Source: Microbacterium trichothecenolyticum (lineage in GTDB: Bacteria > Actinomycetota > Actinomycetes > Actinomycetales > Microbacteriaceae). From it: a stretch of 64,000 nt of DNA. A program made the position numbers and the translations under genes. The notes under the pieces were generated by a model. The model did not search any database, was not told the origin of the DNA, and saw only the letters and a list, made by a program, of their open reading frames with translations. The DNA lies in contig NZ_JYJA01000040.1 of assembly GCF_000956465.1 (NCBI RefSeq), positions 248,001 to 312,000 of the forward strand, read 5' to 3'. This document shows positions 8,201 to 16,728 of this stretch, in pieces; position 1 is the stretch's first letter; every line of letters begins with the position of its first letter.

Positions 8201-11200
8201 TGGCAGGGCGGCCCGCTGGCGGTTCCCAACGACCCCGATGTCCTCCCCAGCCAGTACCCGCTGAGCCGGATCGCCGTGACGACGCGCAACACGACGCCGG
8301 CCAAGGTGGACATGCTGCAGATCACCGACACCGCACCCGGCTCGGTGACCGATCGTCGCCAGGATCCGTTCCAGGCGTTCGCCTTCAACAACTTCGTACG
8401 CATCGACCTGCCGGTGGGTGCCACCGACACTGTGGTCACCCTGTCGTGCTTCGGGGGCGCACCGCTGGAGCTGACGCGCGCCGAGGCGCTCGCGCTCACC
8501 CCGAACACGATGCCCTGTGAGGTGTCGGGCGTGCAGGTGACCTACACCGGCCGCATCGCGGCGAACGCGGCCGGCGTCGTCGAGTTCGACCTGCGGCTCC
8601 GACCCTTCTGGCGGGGCACCACCGAGCGTGTCTCGGTCGCGGACTCGCCGATCAGCAACACCGCAGAGGGTGTCATCGCCGATGTCGACCCGTTCACGAC
8701 GTGCCCGCCGCCCGAGCGCGCCCGCTGGGCCTGCGACGACGCTTCCGCGGCGATCGCGCTCGAGGAGCCGACGTTCTCGGTCAGCGCAGGCAAGACGATC
8801 GCGCCGGCGCAGCAGAAGGAGAACGACTTCTCGCCGGTCACAGTGACGCTCACCGGTCAGCCCGGCGGATCGGCCCGCGCGTACACGATGCTCATGACCG
8901 ACGACGACCCGACGTTCTGGAACGCGATGGACTTCGTCGGGCCCGACCCCGACTGGCAGCTGCCCCCGCCCATCGGCAAGGTGCAGGTCTGCTACCTCGA
9001 CGGGGGTGACTTCACCGACGCGAACGTCGTCGCTGGGGACGTCGGGGGCACGTGGACGTGCATGCCGCGTCTCGGAGACCTATCGGTCGCGGCCGCCAAG
9101 ACGTTCCTCGAGAACGCGCCGAGCACGCTGCACGGACTGAGCTTCCAGTTCTGGTCGGATGTCGAGCTCGGCTGGACCAACCCGGTCAATCCGATCATCA
9201 ACGTCCCGTTCTTCGTGGAGCGCCGTGCGGACCTTCGTACGGGCGAGCCCACACCGACGACGCGCAGCGATCAGGTCCCCGCGCCGGGGGAGCAGGACGC
9301 GGGCGTCTTCTTCGACACGGTCACGGTCGAAGGCATCTCGGCCCAGATCGGACTCGGGGAGCGGCTCACCGACGACGAGACGGCCGAAGCGGAGTACCGC
9401 AACCTGCACCTCGAGGCATCCGTCAATGTCGTGAAGTCGCCGACCGGCGACGTGCGGCCGGGCGTCGAGATCCCGTTCACTCTCGCCTACACCAACACCG
9501 GCGAGCGGGCGCTGACCGACGTGGTCTTCACCGACGAGCTGCCGCTCACCGCGGGAGGCCAGCCGCAGCTGATCTTCAACCCCGACCGCGACCCGAGTGT
9601 GCCGCCATGGTCGTTCTCACTGACCGGCGCCGCCCCGACCCCGCCGAACGGCGACCCGCTTCCGACCGACCCGGACGACGTCGAGGTCGATGACCTCGGC
9701 ACGAGCATCGTCTTCACGATGCCCGAGGGATCGGTGCTCGAGCCGGGGCAGACATACACGATCACGCTGCGCATGATGCTGCGACCGGGTCTCACGCCGA
9801 ACGACTCCGTGACCAACACGGCGACGATCGACGTGGCCGAGCCGCTCGACGAGTGCGTGCCGAGCTATGACGAGGCGACCGGACTGTGCGCAGACACGGC
9901 GACGGTGCGGCCCCTCGCTGTTCCCGCCCTGAGCACAGTGAAGTTCGTGCGCGCCGACAATCCGCCGAACCTGCCCGACGTGCCGAACGTCCGCAGCGAC
10001 GACGCGAACTTCGAGTGCGACGGCGCCGCCGACGCCGACGGCTTCTACCGCTACCCCTGCGTGCCCCTGACGCTGCCCGGCGACACCGAGACGTGGCGGC
10101 TGCGCATCACGAACGCGGGAACGGTCCCGATCTCGCAGCTCGTCTCGATCGACAACCTGCCGACCCCCGGTGACCAGGGCCTGATCGTGGTGATCCCGCG
10201 AGGCAGCCAGTGGCAGCCGACGTATGCCGACAGCCTCGAGCTGATCGTCGACCCCACCACGCCGGCGAACGCGCAGATCTCCACGTTCTACTCGACGTCG
10301 TCACTGCCCTGCACCGCCGACCTCAACCCGGTCGGCACCCCGTGCGCGATCGGCGCGTGGCTGCCGCTGGACGACACCGTCGACCCGGCCACGGTGCGGA
10401 GCATCAAGGTGGCGGTCGACTTCCCCGGCGACGAGAAGTTCGAGCCCGGCGACTCCCTCACGCTCCAGTTCAAGACCCGCACCTCGCCCGATCGGCAGGT
10501 CGTGAAGGACCAGCCGACGGCGTACAACACGATCTCGACGGGCGGCGCCGCGCTCAGCGGTGATGCGACGGTGCTCGTGCCGGCCACCGAGGGTCGCCGG
10601 GTCGGCGTCGCGTATCCGACAGGCTCGATCGCTCTCGAGAAGATCGTCTCGGGGCCGGCCGCGGAGTTCGCGCCCGACTCGTTCCCGGTGCAGCTCGTGT
10701 GCACGATCGACGGCCAGCCGATCGGGGGCCTCCCCGAGGTCGAACTCGTGCCCGGCGCGGATCCGACGGTGATCGACGGGCTGCCGCTGGGCGCGGAGTG
10801 CACGGCGACCGAGGACCAGTGGGGCCAGACCCAGACGGACATCGGCACCGCCACGGTCACCCTAGACACCGAGGAGATCGGCCTCGTCACGATCGAGAAC
10901 ATCTATGACGTCGCCTCACTCCGCATCAGCAAGGCGGTGGACACGGATGCTGTCGACAGCGGTGGGGATCCGATCCCCTACGGTCCGTTCACCTTCGAGG
11001 TCACGTGCGAGCTCAACGGCCAGCCGGCATACGCCGACGGCTACGGCCCAGACGTGCCCATGATCGAGGAGATCACCCCCGAACAGGCGTGGGCGCTCGA
11101 CGGGCTGCCCGTCAACGCGACGTGCACCGTCGAGGAGACCGACGCCCTCGGCGCCGAGGGCACCACGATGCAGGTCGATTCGGAGGAGCCCGTCGAGGGC

Positions 11201-12349
11201 ACGTCGGTGGACGTGACGATCCAGGACGAGACAGAGGTGCAGGTGCTCGCGACGAACTCGTTCGGCGTCGGATCGTTCCGCATCGAGAAGTCGCGCACCG
11301 GCGCCGCCGCCGAGGACTTCGGCGCCGGGCCCTTCGAGTTCGCGGCGGTCTGCACGCTCGACACCGGCAGTGGAACCCCCCGTATCGTGTGGGCCGGCTT
11401 CCTGACGCTCGATGAGGGCAACGGCTACGAAGCGCAGGTCGACGACGTCGCCGCCGGGGCGAGCTGCACCGTGCGTGAGACGGAGGACGGCGGCGCGACA
11501 TCCGTCGAGATCACCCCGTCGCAGTTCACGATCGAGTCCGGCGGCACCCAGGTGGTCGGGGCCGTCAACACGTTCGACGCAGGGTCGCTCACGGTCACCA
11601 AGGTGATCGACGGCGAGGGCGCCGAGCTGTGGGGAGGGGGTCAGTTCACGGTGGTGCTCGACTGCCTCGACGGAGCGGGCGAGTCCGTGATGATCCCGGG
11701 CGGCGCCGAGCAGGTGCTGAGCGAAGAGAACGACTACACCTACACCTACGAGCCGCTTCTCATCGGCCTCGAATGCACGCTCACCGAGACCGAGACCGGC
11801 GGCGCGCACGCGACGACCATCACGGATGCCGAGGGCGAGCCCGTCGAGACCGTCGAGATCGTCGAAGGCGAGACCGACGTCACCGTCACGAACACCTTCG
11901 ACGTCGGGCAGATCGAGGTCGTGAAGACCGTGTCGGGCGGCGACGCGTCGCTGCACCGGACCGACTCGTTCGAAGTGACCGCATCGTGCACGTGGAACGG
12001 CTCGGGGATCGAGGTTCCCGGCGGCGCCGTCCGCGCACTCACGACAGGCGCGCCGGTGATCTTCGAGGATCTCCCCGTCGGCGCCGAGTGCACCTTGCGC
12101 GAGACCTCGAACGGCGGAGCCGATGCCGTCACGTACACGCCGGCGGACCCCGATGGCGCGGACCGCGCCGTCGTGACGGTCGGCGGCGAGGACGCAGCAT
12201 CCGTCGCCATCGACAACCGGTTCGACAGCCCACTGCCGGCGACGGGTGCGGACGGTGCCCGTATGGCGGGTCTCGGGGCGATCGGGGCGCTGGCGATCCT
12301 CGCGGGAGTCTTCGCGATGGTCGTGATGCGCCGCCGCCTGAGGGTCTGA
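5297..12349 (+). CDS. Giant LPxTG-anchored surface protein with DUF11-like and DUF5979-like repeats
   Basis: A 2350-residue cell-wall protein. The start is TTG 5297, preceded by a run of G (5287-5292); GTG 5309 is an alternative. A signal peptide occupies about residues 1-35 (ending PAASAAP). The N-terminal two thirds consist of beta-sandwich modules with DUF11-type language (ATLDKTASATEVAPGETFTY; KSPTGDVRPGVEIPF). About residues 1770-2305 hold five consecutive modules of roughly 100 residues, each opening with a G-S-x-x-x-x-K strand (GSIALEKIVSG, ASLRISKAVD, GSFRIEKSRTG, GSLTVTKVIDG, GQIEVVKTVSG) and ending in a C-T-x-x-E-T segment, as in DUF5979/Cna-B-like domains. LPATG (2313-2317), a hydrophobic helix and RRRLRV form the sortase signal. 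It is probably an adhesin or stalk; ligand unknown. It stands alone, with no sortase in the window. Confidence 0.9.
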   Translation: MFSRVRSRIAASVTILAIAAATLIAPAASAAPILPDPAPVAITAVATLDKTASATEVAPGETFTYTLTVGCSAITDLGCRGAVLSDVVPAPFVVVEAVVGGGANTAAEPVIDGNSVTVTWTTPLGDGTVGILDNTTGIVEITAQLPADASYDVSGTPVINQATIEGANFADEDAVAPVTPVVPLELATTASKTFTPTEAIATPGAAVSAALGGTNTSNATVESLSIQDPVDPDASPNPFDSLAFASFGTVTPPTGADPVLTTYEVYVDGAWVEAPGGTLPAGVAPDEVKGTRVTFNGAIPAGASGSVALNLTVPDAATSEPDGTTVANDVLSTVAIGDETATGDAAASFTLRQNTVTVAAGKSFDPDLVIAGESTTVTIGGRNTSTIPIDQLTITEPSTGSFPAEYRFGGFAGPVAWPAGATSGEVVYTLAGGGTVTVPFANNTVPALPDGVDPADVTSFQLVFTGDIVPGGETEVPFAVDTDPDLTGLPITVPNVVGVEGENAGVTGTADATDELYIYDEVIEPYISKQIRPTPILAVPGEVVTVTLNGGLTERPSPPDNPTGTTGRAQQVVIQDPEDPVEGDAWWNAFDLTAIAQTPVPGDSTLTIEYYDTTTGTWETLAGPIAGPTIYSQQVPSDISDVAGGVRFVYDYTGDAGGFAPGTDFAPSFTSSLREDGRYTEEPPFSDDESTFVPNCAQTDASSANPSVPDGQAVLPPDDCPVLELVPPDPGNADLIDKSFGTSSSGGIKTVIARSGDTIPSTLRWSTGGYSNLERVEITDVAAPETTALTDSLYNAFDLTRINAITTVTDPLIAYDAVQAVQLYNGTAWVTAANNPCTPLCIGQFPGMNLTTAERASTVAVRLTFVESPDRAAASAGDPTAPPVGSGVARSFANDRPVTLVWQVRDTRRSDGTPVLGDQLYNVTTDGVVRNTANATGFPEDGSEPLSADDQDDVSIIDVPLTTTTDKNWQGGPLAVPNDPDVLPSQYPLSRIAVTTRNTTPAKVDMLQITDTAPGSVTDRRQDPFQAFAFNNFVRIDLPVGATDTVVTLSCFGGAPLELTRAEALALTPNTMPCEVSGVQVTYTGRIAANAAGVVEFDLRLRPFWRGTTERVSVADSPISNTAEGVIADVDPFTTCPPPERARWACDDASAAIALEEPTFSVSAGKTIAPAQQKENDFSPVTVTLTGQPGGSARAYTMLMTDDDPTFWNAMDFVGPDPDWQLPPPIGKVQVCYLDGGDFTDANVVAGDVGGTWTCMPRLGDLSVAAAKTFLENAPSTLHGLSFQFWSDVELGWTNPVNPIINVPFFVERRADLRTGEPTPTTRSDQVPAPGEQDAGVFFDTVTVEGISAQIGLGERLTDDETAEAEYRNLHLEASVNVVKSPTGDVRPGVEIPFTLAYTNTGERALTDVVFTDELPLTAGGQPQLIFNPDRDPSVPPWSFSLTGAAPTPPNGDPLPTDPDDVEVDDLGTSIVFTMPEGSVLEPGQTYTITLRMMLRPGLTPNDSVTNTATIDVAEPLDECVPSYDEATGLCADTATVRPLAVPALSTVKFVRADNPPNLPDVPNVRSDDANFECDGAADADGFYRYPCVPLTLPGDTETWRLRITNAGTVPISQLVSIDNLPTPGDQGLIVVIPRGSQWQPTYADSLELIVDPTTPANAQISTFYSTSSLPCTADLNPVGTPCAIGAWLPLDDTVDPATVRSIKVAVDFPGDEKFEPGDSLTLQFKTRTSPDRQVVKDQPTAYNTISTGGAALSGDATVLVPATEGRRVGVAYPTGSIALEKIVSGPAAEFAPDSFPVQLVCTIDGQPIGGLPEVELVPGADPTVIDGLPLGAECTATEDQWGQTQTDIGTATVTLDTEEIGLVTIENIYDVASLRISKAVDTDAVDSGGDPIPYGPFTFEVTCELNGQPAYADGYGPDVPMIEEITPEQAWALDGLPVNATCTVEETDALGAEGTTMQVDSEEPVEGTSVDVTIQDETEVQVLATNSFGVGSFRIEKSRTGAAAEDFGAGPFEFAAVCTLDTGSGTPRIVWAGFLTLDEGNGYEAQVDDVAAGASCTVRETEDGGATSVEITPSQFTIESGGTQVVGAVNTFDAGSLTVTKVIDGEGAELWGGGQFTVVLDCLDGAGESVMIPGGAEQVLSEENDYTYTYEPLLIGLECTLTETETGGAHATTITDAEGEPVETVEIVEGETDVTVTNTFDVGQIEVVKTVSGGDASLHRTDSFEVTASCTWNGSGIEVPGGAVRALTTGAPVIFEDLPVGAECTLRETSNGGADAVTYTPADPDGADRAVVTVGGEDAASVAIDNRFDSPLPATGADGARMAGLGAIGALAILAGVFAMVVMRRRLRV

Positions 12350-12352
12350 CGA

Positions 12353-12386
12353 CGATGGGCGGGTGCGTCACCGCACCCGCCCATCG
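12353..12386. terminator. Strong bidirectional terminator hairpin
   Basis: A perfect 15-bp stem (12353-12367 with 12372-12386) and the loop TCAC begin four bases after the stop of the surface protein. The next gene converges from the right and ends at 12408, so one hairpin can serve both. There is no T tract, which is usual in high-GC actinobacteria. Confidence 0.85.
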
Positions 12387-12407
12387 GCGGCCTCCCCCTG
12401 GCGCTGA

Positions 12408-13142
12408 TCAGATCGCCAGCGTGCGGCGTGTGGCCGGCGCGCCGTGGCGCGTGGACCGCTTCTCGCGGTACCGGCCGATCAGGATGATGATCGAGCCGAT
12501 CGCCAGGAAGCCGACCAGGATCACGCCGATGTAGGTGAATGCCGACGAGTAGCCGCCCGCGCCGTGCGGGTCGAGGAACGGGTACGGGTACCACCACGGT
12601 GTGGTGCCGTCGGGGTTCTCGACGCGCTCGCCGCGGACCATCGTGTACGTCGTCCATGCCAGCGGGTAGCCGACGAGCACTGCGAGCGACCACCAGGGCA
12701 GCGCCCGCCGACGTGGGGCCAGCAGCAGGTCGAGCACGAAGTAGATCGGCAGGACCACGTGCAGCACCTCGGCCGCGTACTTGTCGAGCAGCGCGATCCC
12801 GGCGGAGTCGCCGAGCGCGATGGCCGAGGGCAGTCCGCGCAGCAGCGCGTTGTAGACGAGGCCGAGCAGCAGCACGGGTCCCGTGACCGCCGCCAGAGCC
12901 AGCGCGATGCCGAAGGGCTCGCGCTCGGAGCCCGGGTGCCGCATCGCCCATGATGCGGCCACGAACAGTGCGACGATGCTGAGCAGCGTCGACACGATCG
13001 TGAACAGGCTGAAGTAGTTCGCCAGCACGTCGCCGAGGCCCTGCCCCTGGCGCGCTGCGCGGTCTACGTTGACGATGAACCCAGCGACCACCCCGGAGAT
13101 CCCGGTGAGTGCCGCGGCGATTCGAAACCATGCCCAGTGCAT
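12408..13142 (-). CDS. Pr6Pr family integral membrane protein (paralogue 1)
   Basis: A 244-residue protein with about six membrane helices and a short basic C-terminus. The pattern GVVAGFIVNVD, ANYFSLFTIVSTLLSIVAL, VLHVVLPIYFVLDLLLAPRR, W-x-YPYPFLDP and a final helix is the FAR-17a/AIG1-like Pr6Pr arrangement common in actinobacteria; histidine and the WYPYPFLDP loop are conserved with the paralogue at 13398-14159. Some distant relatives hydrolyse fatty-acid esters of hydroxy fatty acids, but a function here is not established. A start at 13142 has an AAAGGGG ribosome site six bases upstream. The 255-bp region before it carries two related palindromes. Confidence 0.75.
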   Translation of the reverse strand: MHWAWFRIAAALTGISGVVAGFIVNVDRAARQGQGLGDVLANYFSLFTIVSTLLSIVALFVAASWAMRHPGSEREPFGIALALAAVTGPVLLLGLVYNALLRGLPSAIALGDSAGIALLDKYAAEVLHVVLPIYFVLDLLLAPRRRALPWWSLAVLVGYPLAWTTYTMVRGERVENPDGTTPWWYPYPFLDPHGAGGYSSAFTYIGVILVGFLAIGSIIILIGRYREKRSTRHGAPATRRTLAI

Positions 13143-13293
13143 GTCCTACCCCTTTCGACATCACGCGAATTGCGTGTCGCTTTCTGCCCCGAGCACAGAT
13201 GTACCCCGCTCGATACGGGGGTGTATCAAACCTTTGTGTCGGCAAGGTGTGGAAAACGCGCGCCCATCACCGGGCGTTGTCAGGAACCTACAA

Positions 13294-13317
13294 CGTGTCC
13301 ACCGTTTGGTGGACAAC
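13294..13317. promoter_or_regulatory. Palindrome 1 of a pair, candidate operator
   Basis: The left arm TGTCCACC and the right arm GGTGGACA (13296-13303 and 13308-13315) flank GTTT. The extended form matches the second site at 13344-13367, exactly 50 bp away. Confidence 0.55.
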
Positions 13318-13343
13318 GTCGACAAAAGCCGCGGAACTCCGGG

Positions 13344-13367
13344 CGTGTCCGCCGTTCGGGGGACACG
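13344..13367. promoter_or_regulatory. Palindrome 2 of a pair, candidate operator
   Basis: Arms CGTGTCCGCCG and CGGGGGACACG around TT, one mismatch. It shares the half-site CGTGTCCRCCG with palindrome 1. The two sites lie upstream of the 12408-13142 gene and just downstream of its paralogue. No regulator gene is adjacent. Confidence 0.55.
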
Positions 13368-13397
13368 ATTGACCCCTTGCGAACGGCCGGTTCGGCG

Positions 13398-14159
13398 TCA
13401 GTCCGACACGACCGAGGAGGGGACGGATGCCGCCGCTCCGGCGTCATCCGACGCGCCGGCGGCTGCACCCCGGCGCCGTCCCCACCACACGACGAATGCC
13501 CCGACGGCGACGATCGCGCCCGCGATGCCGATGACGTAGAGGATCACCGAGGGCCATCCGCCGGGGTTGTTCGGGTTGAGGAAGGGATACGGGTACCAGA
13601 ACGGATCGCCGCTCACGGGGTTGGTGGCGAGAGGGCCGCGGATCATCGTGTAGATCACCCAGACGATCGGAACAGCGACCACGGCCCAGAGGCTCCGCCA
13701 GGCAAGCGCACGGCGCAGCGGCCCCACGAACACGTCGAGGAGCAGGAAGATCGGGCCGATCAGGTGGAGCACCTCGTTCGACCACGGGATCGGGGCACTC
13801 CCCTGGGGCAGCTCGATGCCCCGCAGCAGGCTGTTGTAGACGATGCCGGTGATGATCATGTAGGTGCTGACGCACGCCAGCGCCACCGCAAGGCCATGGG
13901 GCTCGGCATCCGGATCCTGTCGGCGCCCCTTGAAGAGGTACCAGAGCGCGATCCAGGCGAGAACGACCGCGGCGGCGGCGTTCGAGAGGATCGTGAAGAA
14001 GCTGAAGAAGTTCGCGATCGTCGTGGTGACGTCGCGGCCGAGCTCGATCGCCGTGCCGATCGACTTCGTCAGCTGCGCCGCGATCGCCGCGATCGTCACC
14101 GCCGCCATCGCGAGTCGCAGCATCGTCCAGGTCGTCGCCCATCCCCGCGTGCGCGTCAT
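13398..14159 (-). CDS. Pr6Pr family integral membrane protein (paralogue 2)
   Basis: A 253-residue paralogue of the protein at 12408-13142, in the same orientation. It has about six membrane helices, the shared segments NFFSFFTILSNAAAAVVLAW, EVLHLIGPIFLLLDVF and FWYPYPFLNP, and a final helix followed by an Ala/Ser-rich tail. The tandem arrangement suggests local duplication followed by divergence (the two proteins align along their whole length but are far from identical). Function unknown. TATGGT five bases before the ATG could be a -10 of a leaderless transcript. Confidence 0.75.
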   Translation of the reverse strand: MTRTRGWATTWTMLRLAMAAVTIAAIAAQLTKSIGTAIELGRDVTTTIANFFSFFTILSNAAAAVVLAWIALWYLFKGRRQDPDAEPHGLAVALACVSTYMIITGIVYNSLLRGIELPQGSAPIPWSNEVLHLIGPIFLLLDVFVGPLRRALAWRSLWAVVAVPIVWVIYTMIRGPLATNPVSGDPFWYPYPFLNPNNPGGWPSVILYVIGIAGAIVAVGAFVVWWGRRRGAAAGASDDAGAAASVPSSVVSD

Positions 14160-14299
14160 GGGCTCACCATATCGAGTGGGGTATGTCGTGGTGCGTCAGG
14201 GTGTGACTCCGCGTGGCGCGGGTGGGCGCGCCGCCGGATGAGTCGGGCTAGCCTCGGCCGCGGCGGAGGGACCGCCGTGCCAGACCGAGGAGGATGCCC

Positions 14300-15622
14300 G
14301 TGCCGACGCTGCTGGAGGACGAGGCGCTGGAGTTCGTGCGAGATCTGATCCGCATCGAGACCGTGAACACCGGCGTCGCCGCGACCATCGGCGACGGCGA
14401 GACCCGCGCGGCGCGGTGGGTGCAGGAGCGGCTGGCGGAGGTCGGCATCGCGTCGGAGCTCGTCGAGTCGCGTCCGGGTCGCGGGTCGCTCGTCGCGCGC
14501 CTCCCGGGGAGCGATCCGGATGCGGGCGCGCTGCTGGTGCATGCGCATCTCGACGTCGTTCCGGTCGAGGAGAAGGACTGGATCCACCCGCCGTTCGGCG
14601 CCGACATCGAGGACGGGTATCTCTACGGGCGCGGCGCCGTCGACATGAAGAACTACGCGGGAACCATCCTCGCGGTGGCGCGGCACTTCGCCCGCGAGGG
14701 GATCGTGCCGCGGCGCGACCTGGTGTTCGCGTTCCTCGCCGACGAGGAGAGCGGCGGCGTATGGGGTGCCGGCTGGCTGGTCGAGAACCGGCCCGACCTG
14801 TTCGCGGGCGTCACCGAGGCGCTCAGCGAGGTCGGCGGATTCTCGGTGCCTCTGGCCGACGAGCCGGGCGACGACCGTCGTGCGTACCTCGTCGCCACGA
14901 GTGAGAAGGGTGTCGCGTGGTCGACGCTGCGGGCCCGTGGACGCGCAGCGCACGGCTCGCGGCCCACCGCCGACAACAGCGTGGTGCGCCTCGCGCGGGC
15001 CGTGGCCGCGGTCGGCGAGCACCGCTTCCCGGTGGTGCGCACGCCCGCGCTGCAGCGGTTCCTCGACGTGTTCGGCGAGGCACGCGGTCTGGCCTTCACC
15101 GACGAATCGCTCGCCGACGACCTCGAGAGCCTCGGATTCGTCTCGTCGCTCGTCGGCGCGACGACGCGCAACACCGCGACCCCGACCGTGCTCGACGCCG
15201 GCGACAAGACGAACATCATCCCGGCGGAGGCGGCGGCGCGACTCGACATCCGCATCCTCCCCGGCCAGGACGACGCGTTGCGCGAGGGCCTGCGCGAGCT
15301 CGTCGGCGACGACATCGATATCCGGGAGGGCCGGTGGTGGTCGGCGACGGAGGCGCCGGTCGACGCCCCGATCATCGGCGTCCTCCAGGACGCGATCTCT
15401 GTCGACGACCCCGACGGCGTCGTCGTGCCCTACCTGCTGCCGGCCAGCACCGACAACAAGCACTTCGCCAAGCTCGGCATCCACGGCTACGGGTTCGTCC
15501 CGCTGCGCGTGCCGCGCGACTTCGACGTGTTCGCGCAGTTCCACGCCGCGGATGAGCGTGTCCCCGTCGATGCGCTCCGCTTCTCGGCGCGCGTGACCGA
15601 ACGGATCCTGCGGACCGCCTGA
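14300..15622 (+). CDS. M20/M25/M40 family metallohydrolase
   Basis: A 440-residue zinc peptidase or deacylase, probably cytoplasmic. Metal-site motifs are present in order: VHAHLDVVP (first His and Asp pair), RGAVDMKNY (bridging Asp), ADEESGG (catalytic Glu pair), SEVGGF, and a C-terminal STDNKHF with a further HAADERV His. The middle (about residues 185-300) is the dimerisation lid domain. Two starts are in frame: ATG 14294, which touches the GAGGAGG ribosome site (14287-14293) and is therefore unlikely, and GTG 14300, six bases after it, chosen here. A TAGCCT element 46 bases upstream may be the -10. Monocistronic; substrate unknown (dipeptide or N-acyl amino acid). Confidence 0.88.
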   Translation: MPTLLEDEALEFVRDLIRIETVNTGVAATIGDGETRAARWVQERLAEVGIASELVESRPGRGSLVARLPGSDPDAGALLVHAHLDVVPVEEKDWIHPPFGADIEDGYLYGRGAVDMKNYAGTILAVARHFAREGIVPRRDLVFAFLADEESGGVWGAGWLVENRPDLFAGVTEALSEVGGFSVPLADEPGDDRRAYLVATSEKGVAWSTLRARGRAAHGSRPTADNSVVRLARAVAAVGEHRFPVVRTPALQRFLDVFGEARGLAFTDESLADDLESLGFVSSLVGATTRNTATPTVLDAGDKTNIIPAEAAARLDIRILPGQDDALREGLRELVGDDIDIREGRWWSATEAPVDAPIIGVLQDAISVDDPDGVVVPYLLPASTDNKHFAKLGIHGYGFVPLRVPRDFDVFAQFHAADERVPVDALRFSARVTERILRTA

Positions 15623-15628
15623 CCACCG

Positions 15629-16018
15629 CTATCGAGACGGCGCCTCCGCGGTCGGCGCACCCGACTCCTTCCAGGCGGGGAAGCCGCCGTCGACATGGGC
15701 GACGTTCGTGAAGCCCTTCGCGCGCAGCTGCTCGGCGACGGGGCCGGAGCCGTTGATCGTGCCGCACACGATGACGATGTCCTGGTCCCAGTCGGTGATC
15801 TCGGCGAACTTCTCGGGCGAGTCGATGAGGAACTGCGCGTCGAGGTTGTTGCGGTCGCCGCGGATGGAGCCGGGGATCACGCCGTCGCGCGCCCGGCCGG
15901 CGTCGCTGCGCACGTCGACGACGAGTGCTCCTGCAGCGGCGCGCCCGGCGGCCTCCTCGGCGGTGATGAGTGGCGCGTCGAAGGTGGGCTCGGCGGCGGT
16001 GTCGGTGGTGTCGGTCAT
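15629..16018 (-). CDS. Single-domain rhodanese-like protein
   Basis: A 129-residue rhodanese. ALVVDVRSDAGRARDGVIPG is the CH2A-like segment, and the active-site loop reads IVCGTINGSG with the persulfide-accepting cysteine at about residue 85. HVDGGFPAWK at the end is the usual closing motif. Such proteins move sulfane sulfur or act as thiol/persulfide relays. The gene ends seven bases from the convergent M20 gene. The start at 16018 was chosen because the longer frame would have to translate the (CGGA)8 repeat; GAAAGGATC just upstream of the ATG is the ribosome site. The repeat lies 17-48 bases before the start, within the leader or promoter. Confidence 0.88.
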   Translation of the reverse strand: MTDTTDTAAEPTFDAPLITAEEAAGRAAAGALVVDVRSDAGRARDGVIPGSIRGDRNNLDAQFLIDSPEKFAEITDWDQDIVIVCGTINGSGPVAEQLRAKGFTNVAHVDGGFPAWKESGAPTAEAPSR

Positions 16019-16034
16019 GGCAGGGTGATCCTTT

Positions 16035-16066
16035 CGGACGGACGGACGGACGGACGGACGGACGGA
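16035..16066. repeat. Tetranucleotide microsatellite (CGGA)8
   Basis: Eight perfect CGGA units, 32 bp, in the 5' region of the rhodanese gene. On the coding (minus) strand it reads (TCCG)8. No other perfect tetranucleotide array of this length was noticed in the window. Confidence 0.95.
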
Positions 16067-16223
16067 TGCCGCTCCTCGGCGCCACGCTACGGCCGGCGCG
16101 CGCGGCCCCGGGCATCCGTCCGTCATACGGCGCCACGATCCGTCACGCGCCGTCGCGCCCTGGTGCTCGACACCGGCCCGCAGAACGAGCGCCCGCAGCG
16201 TCTTCGGGTGATTCGCGGGGTCG

Positions 16224-16721
16224 TCAGCCGCCGAAGCGTTCGGCCTGCATCCGCGCGGCAGCCGCGGCGGGATCCTCGTCCCACGTCCGCGGGCGGCCGC
16301 CCTCGAGCGCGCGGCTGAGCGGCACCCAGCCGACCCATCGCAGCGGCTCCCAGCCGGGCGCCGGCGTCAGGGCCTCGAGGGCGCGGTACTCATCGACGCG
16401 CACACGATCCCACGCGTGCACGACGCGGCCGTCACCGAGGCTCAGGGCGACGTGGCCCCAATCTCGGCGCTCGCCGAAGAGCTCGCCGACGCTCTCGTAG
16501 AACACCAATGCATCGGCGGGCGGCACCCCAGTGTTCGCCGACGCGCCGTACAGGCGGGCGGACTCCGCCGCGTCGTCGCCGCCGAACATCTCGAGGTCGT
16601 TCGAGCGTTCAATCGCGTCTTCGACGAACGCCAGGCAGCGCGTCGCGTACTCGCTCGAACCCTCGTGCCCGAGCGCCCACGCCACAGTGTTCGCGCTGCA
16701 GGTCTCCACATCGAAACTCAT
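16224..16721 (-). CDS. Small papain-fold (NlpC/P60- or CHAP-like) protein
   Basis: A 165-residue protein without signal peptide. A conserved Cys in the segment SSEYATRCLAFVEDA (about residue 29) begins a helix, and WGHVALSLGDGRVVHAW (His near residue 90 and His near 102) forms the matching strand pair. This is the Cys...His layout of NlpC/P60 and CHAP amidase folds, but the usual flanking motifs are weak, so catalysis on peptidoglycan is uncertain. The gene follows the HNH gene by 18 bases on the same strand yet has its own -10-like hexamer (TACCCT) seven bases before the ATG. Confidence 0.55.
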   Translation of the reverse strand: MSFDVETCSANTVAWALGHEGSSEYATRCLAFVEDAIERSNDLEMFGGDDAAESARLYGASANTGVPPADALVFYESVGELFGERRDWGHVALSLGDGRVVHAWDRVRVDEYRALEALTPAPGWEPLRWVGWVPLSRALEGGRPRTWDEDPAAAAARMQAERFGG

Positions 16722-16728
16722 CGACAGC

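Noticed and set aside
15629..16126. A longer rhodanese starting at 16126
   Set aside because: It would translate the (TCCG)8 repeat as RPSVRPSV and lacks a ribosome site; the standard fold begins after ATG 16018.
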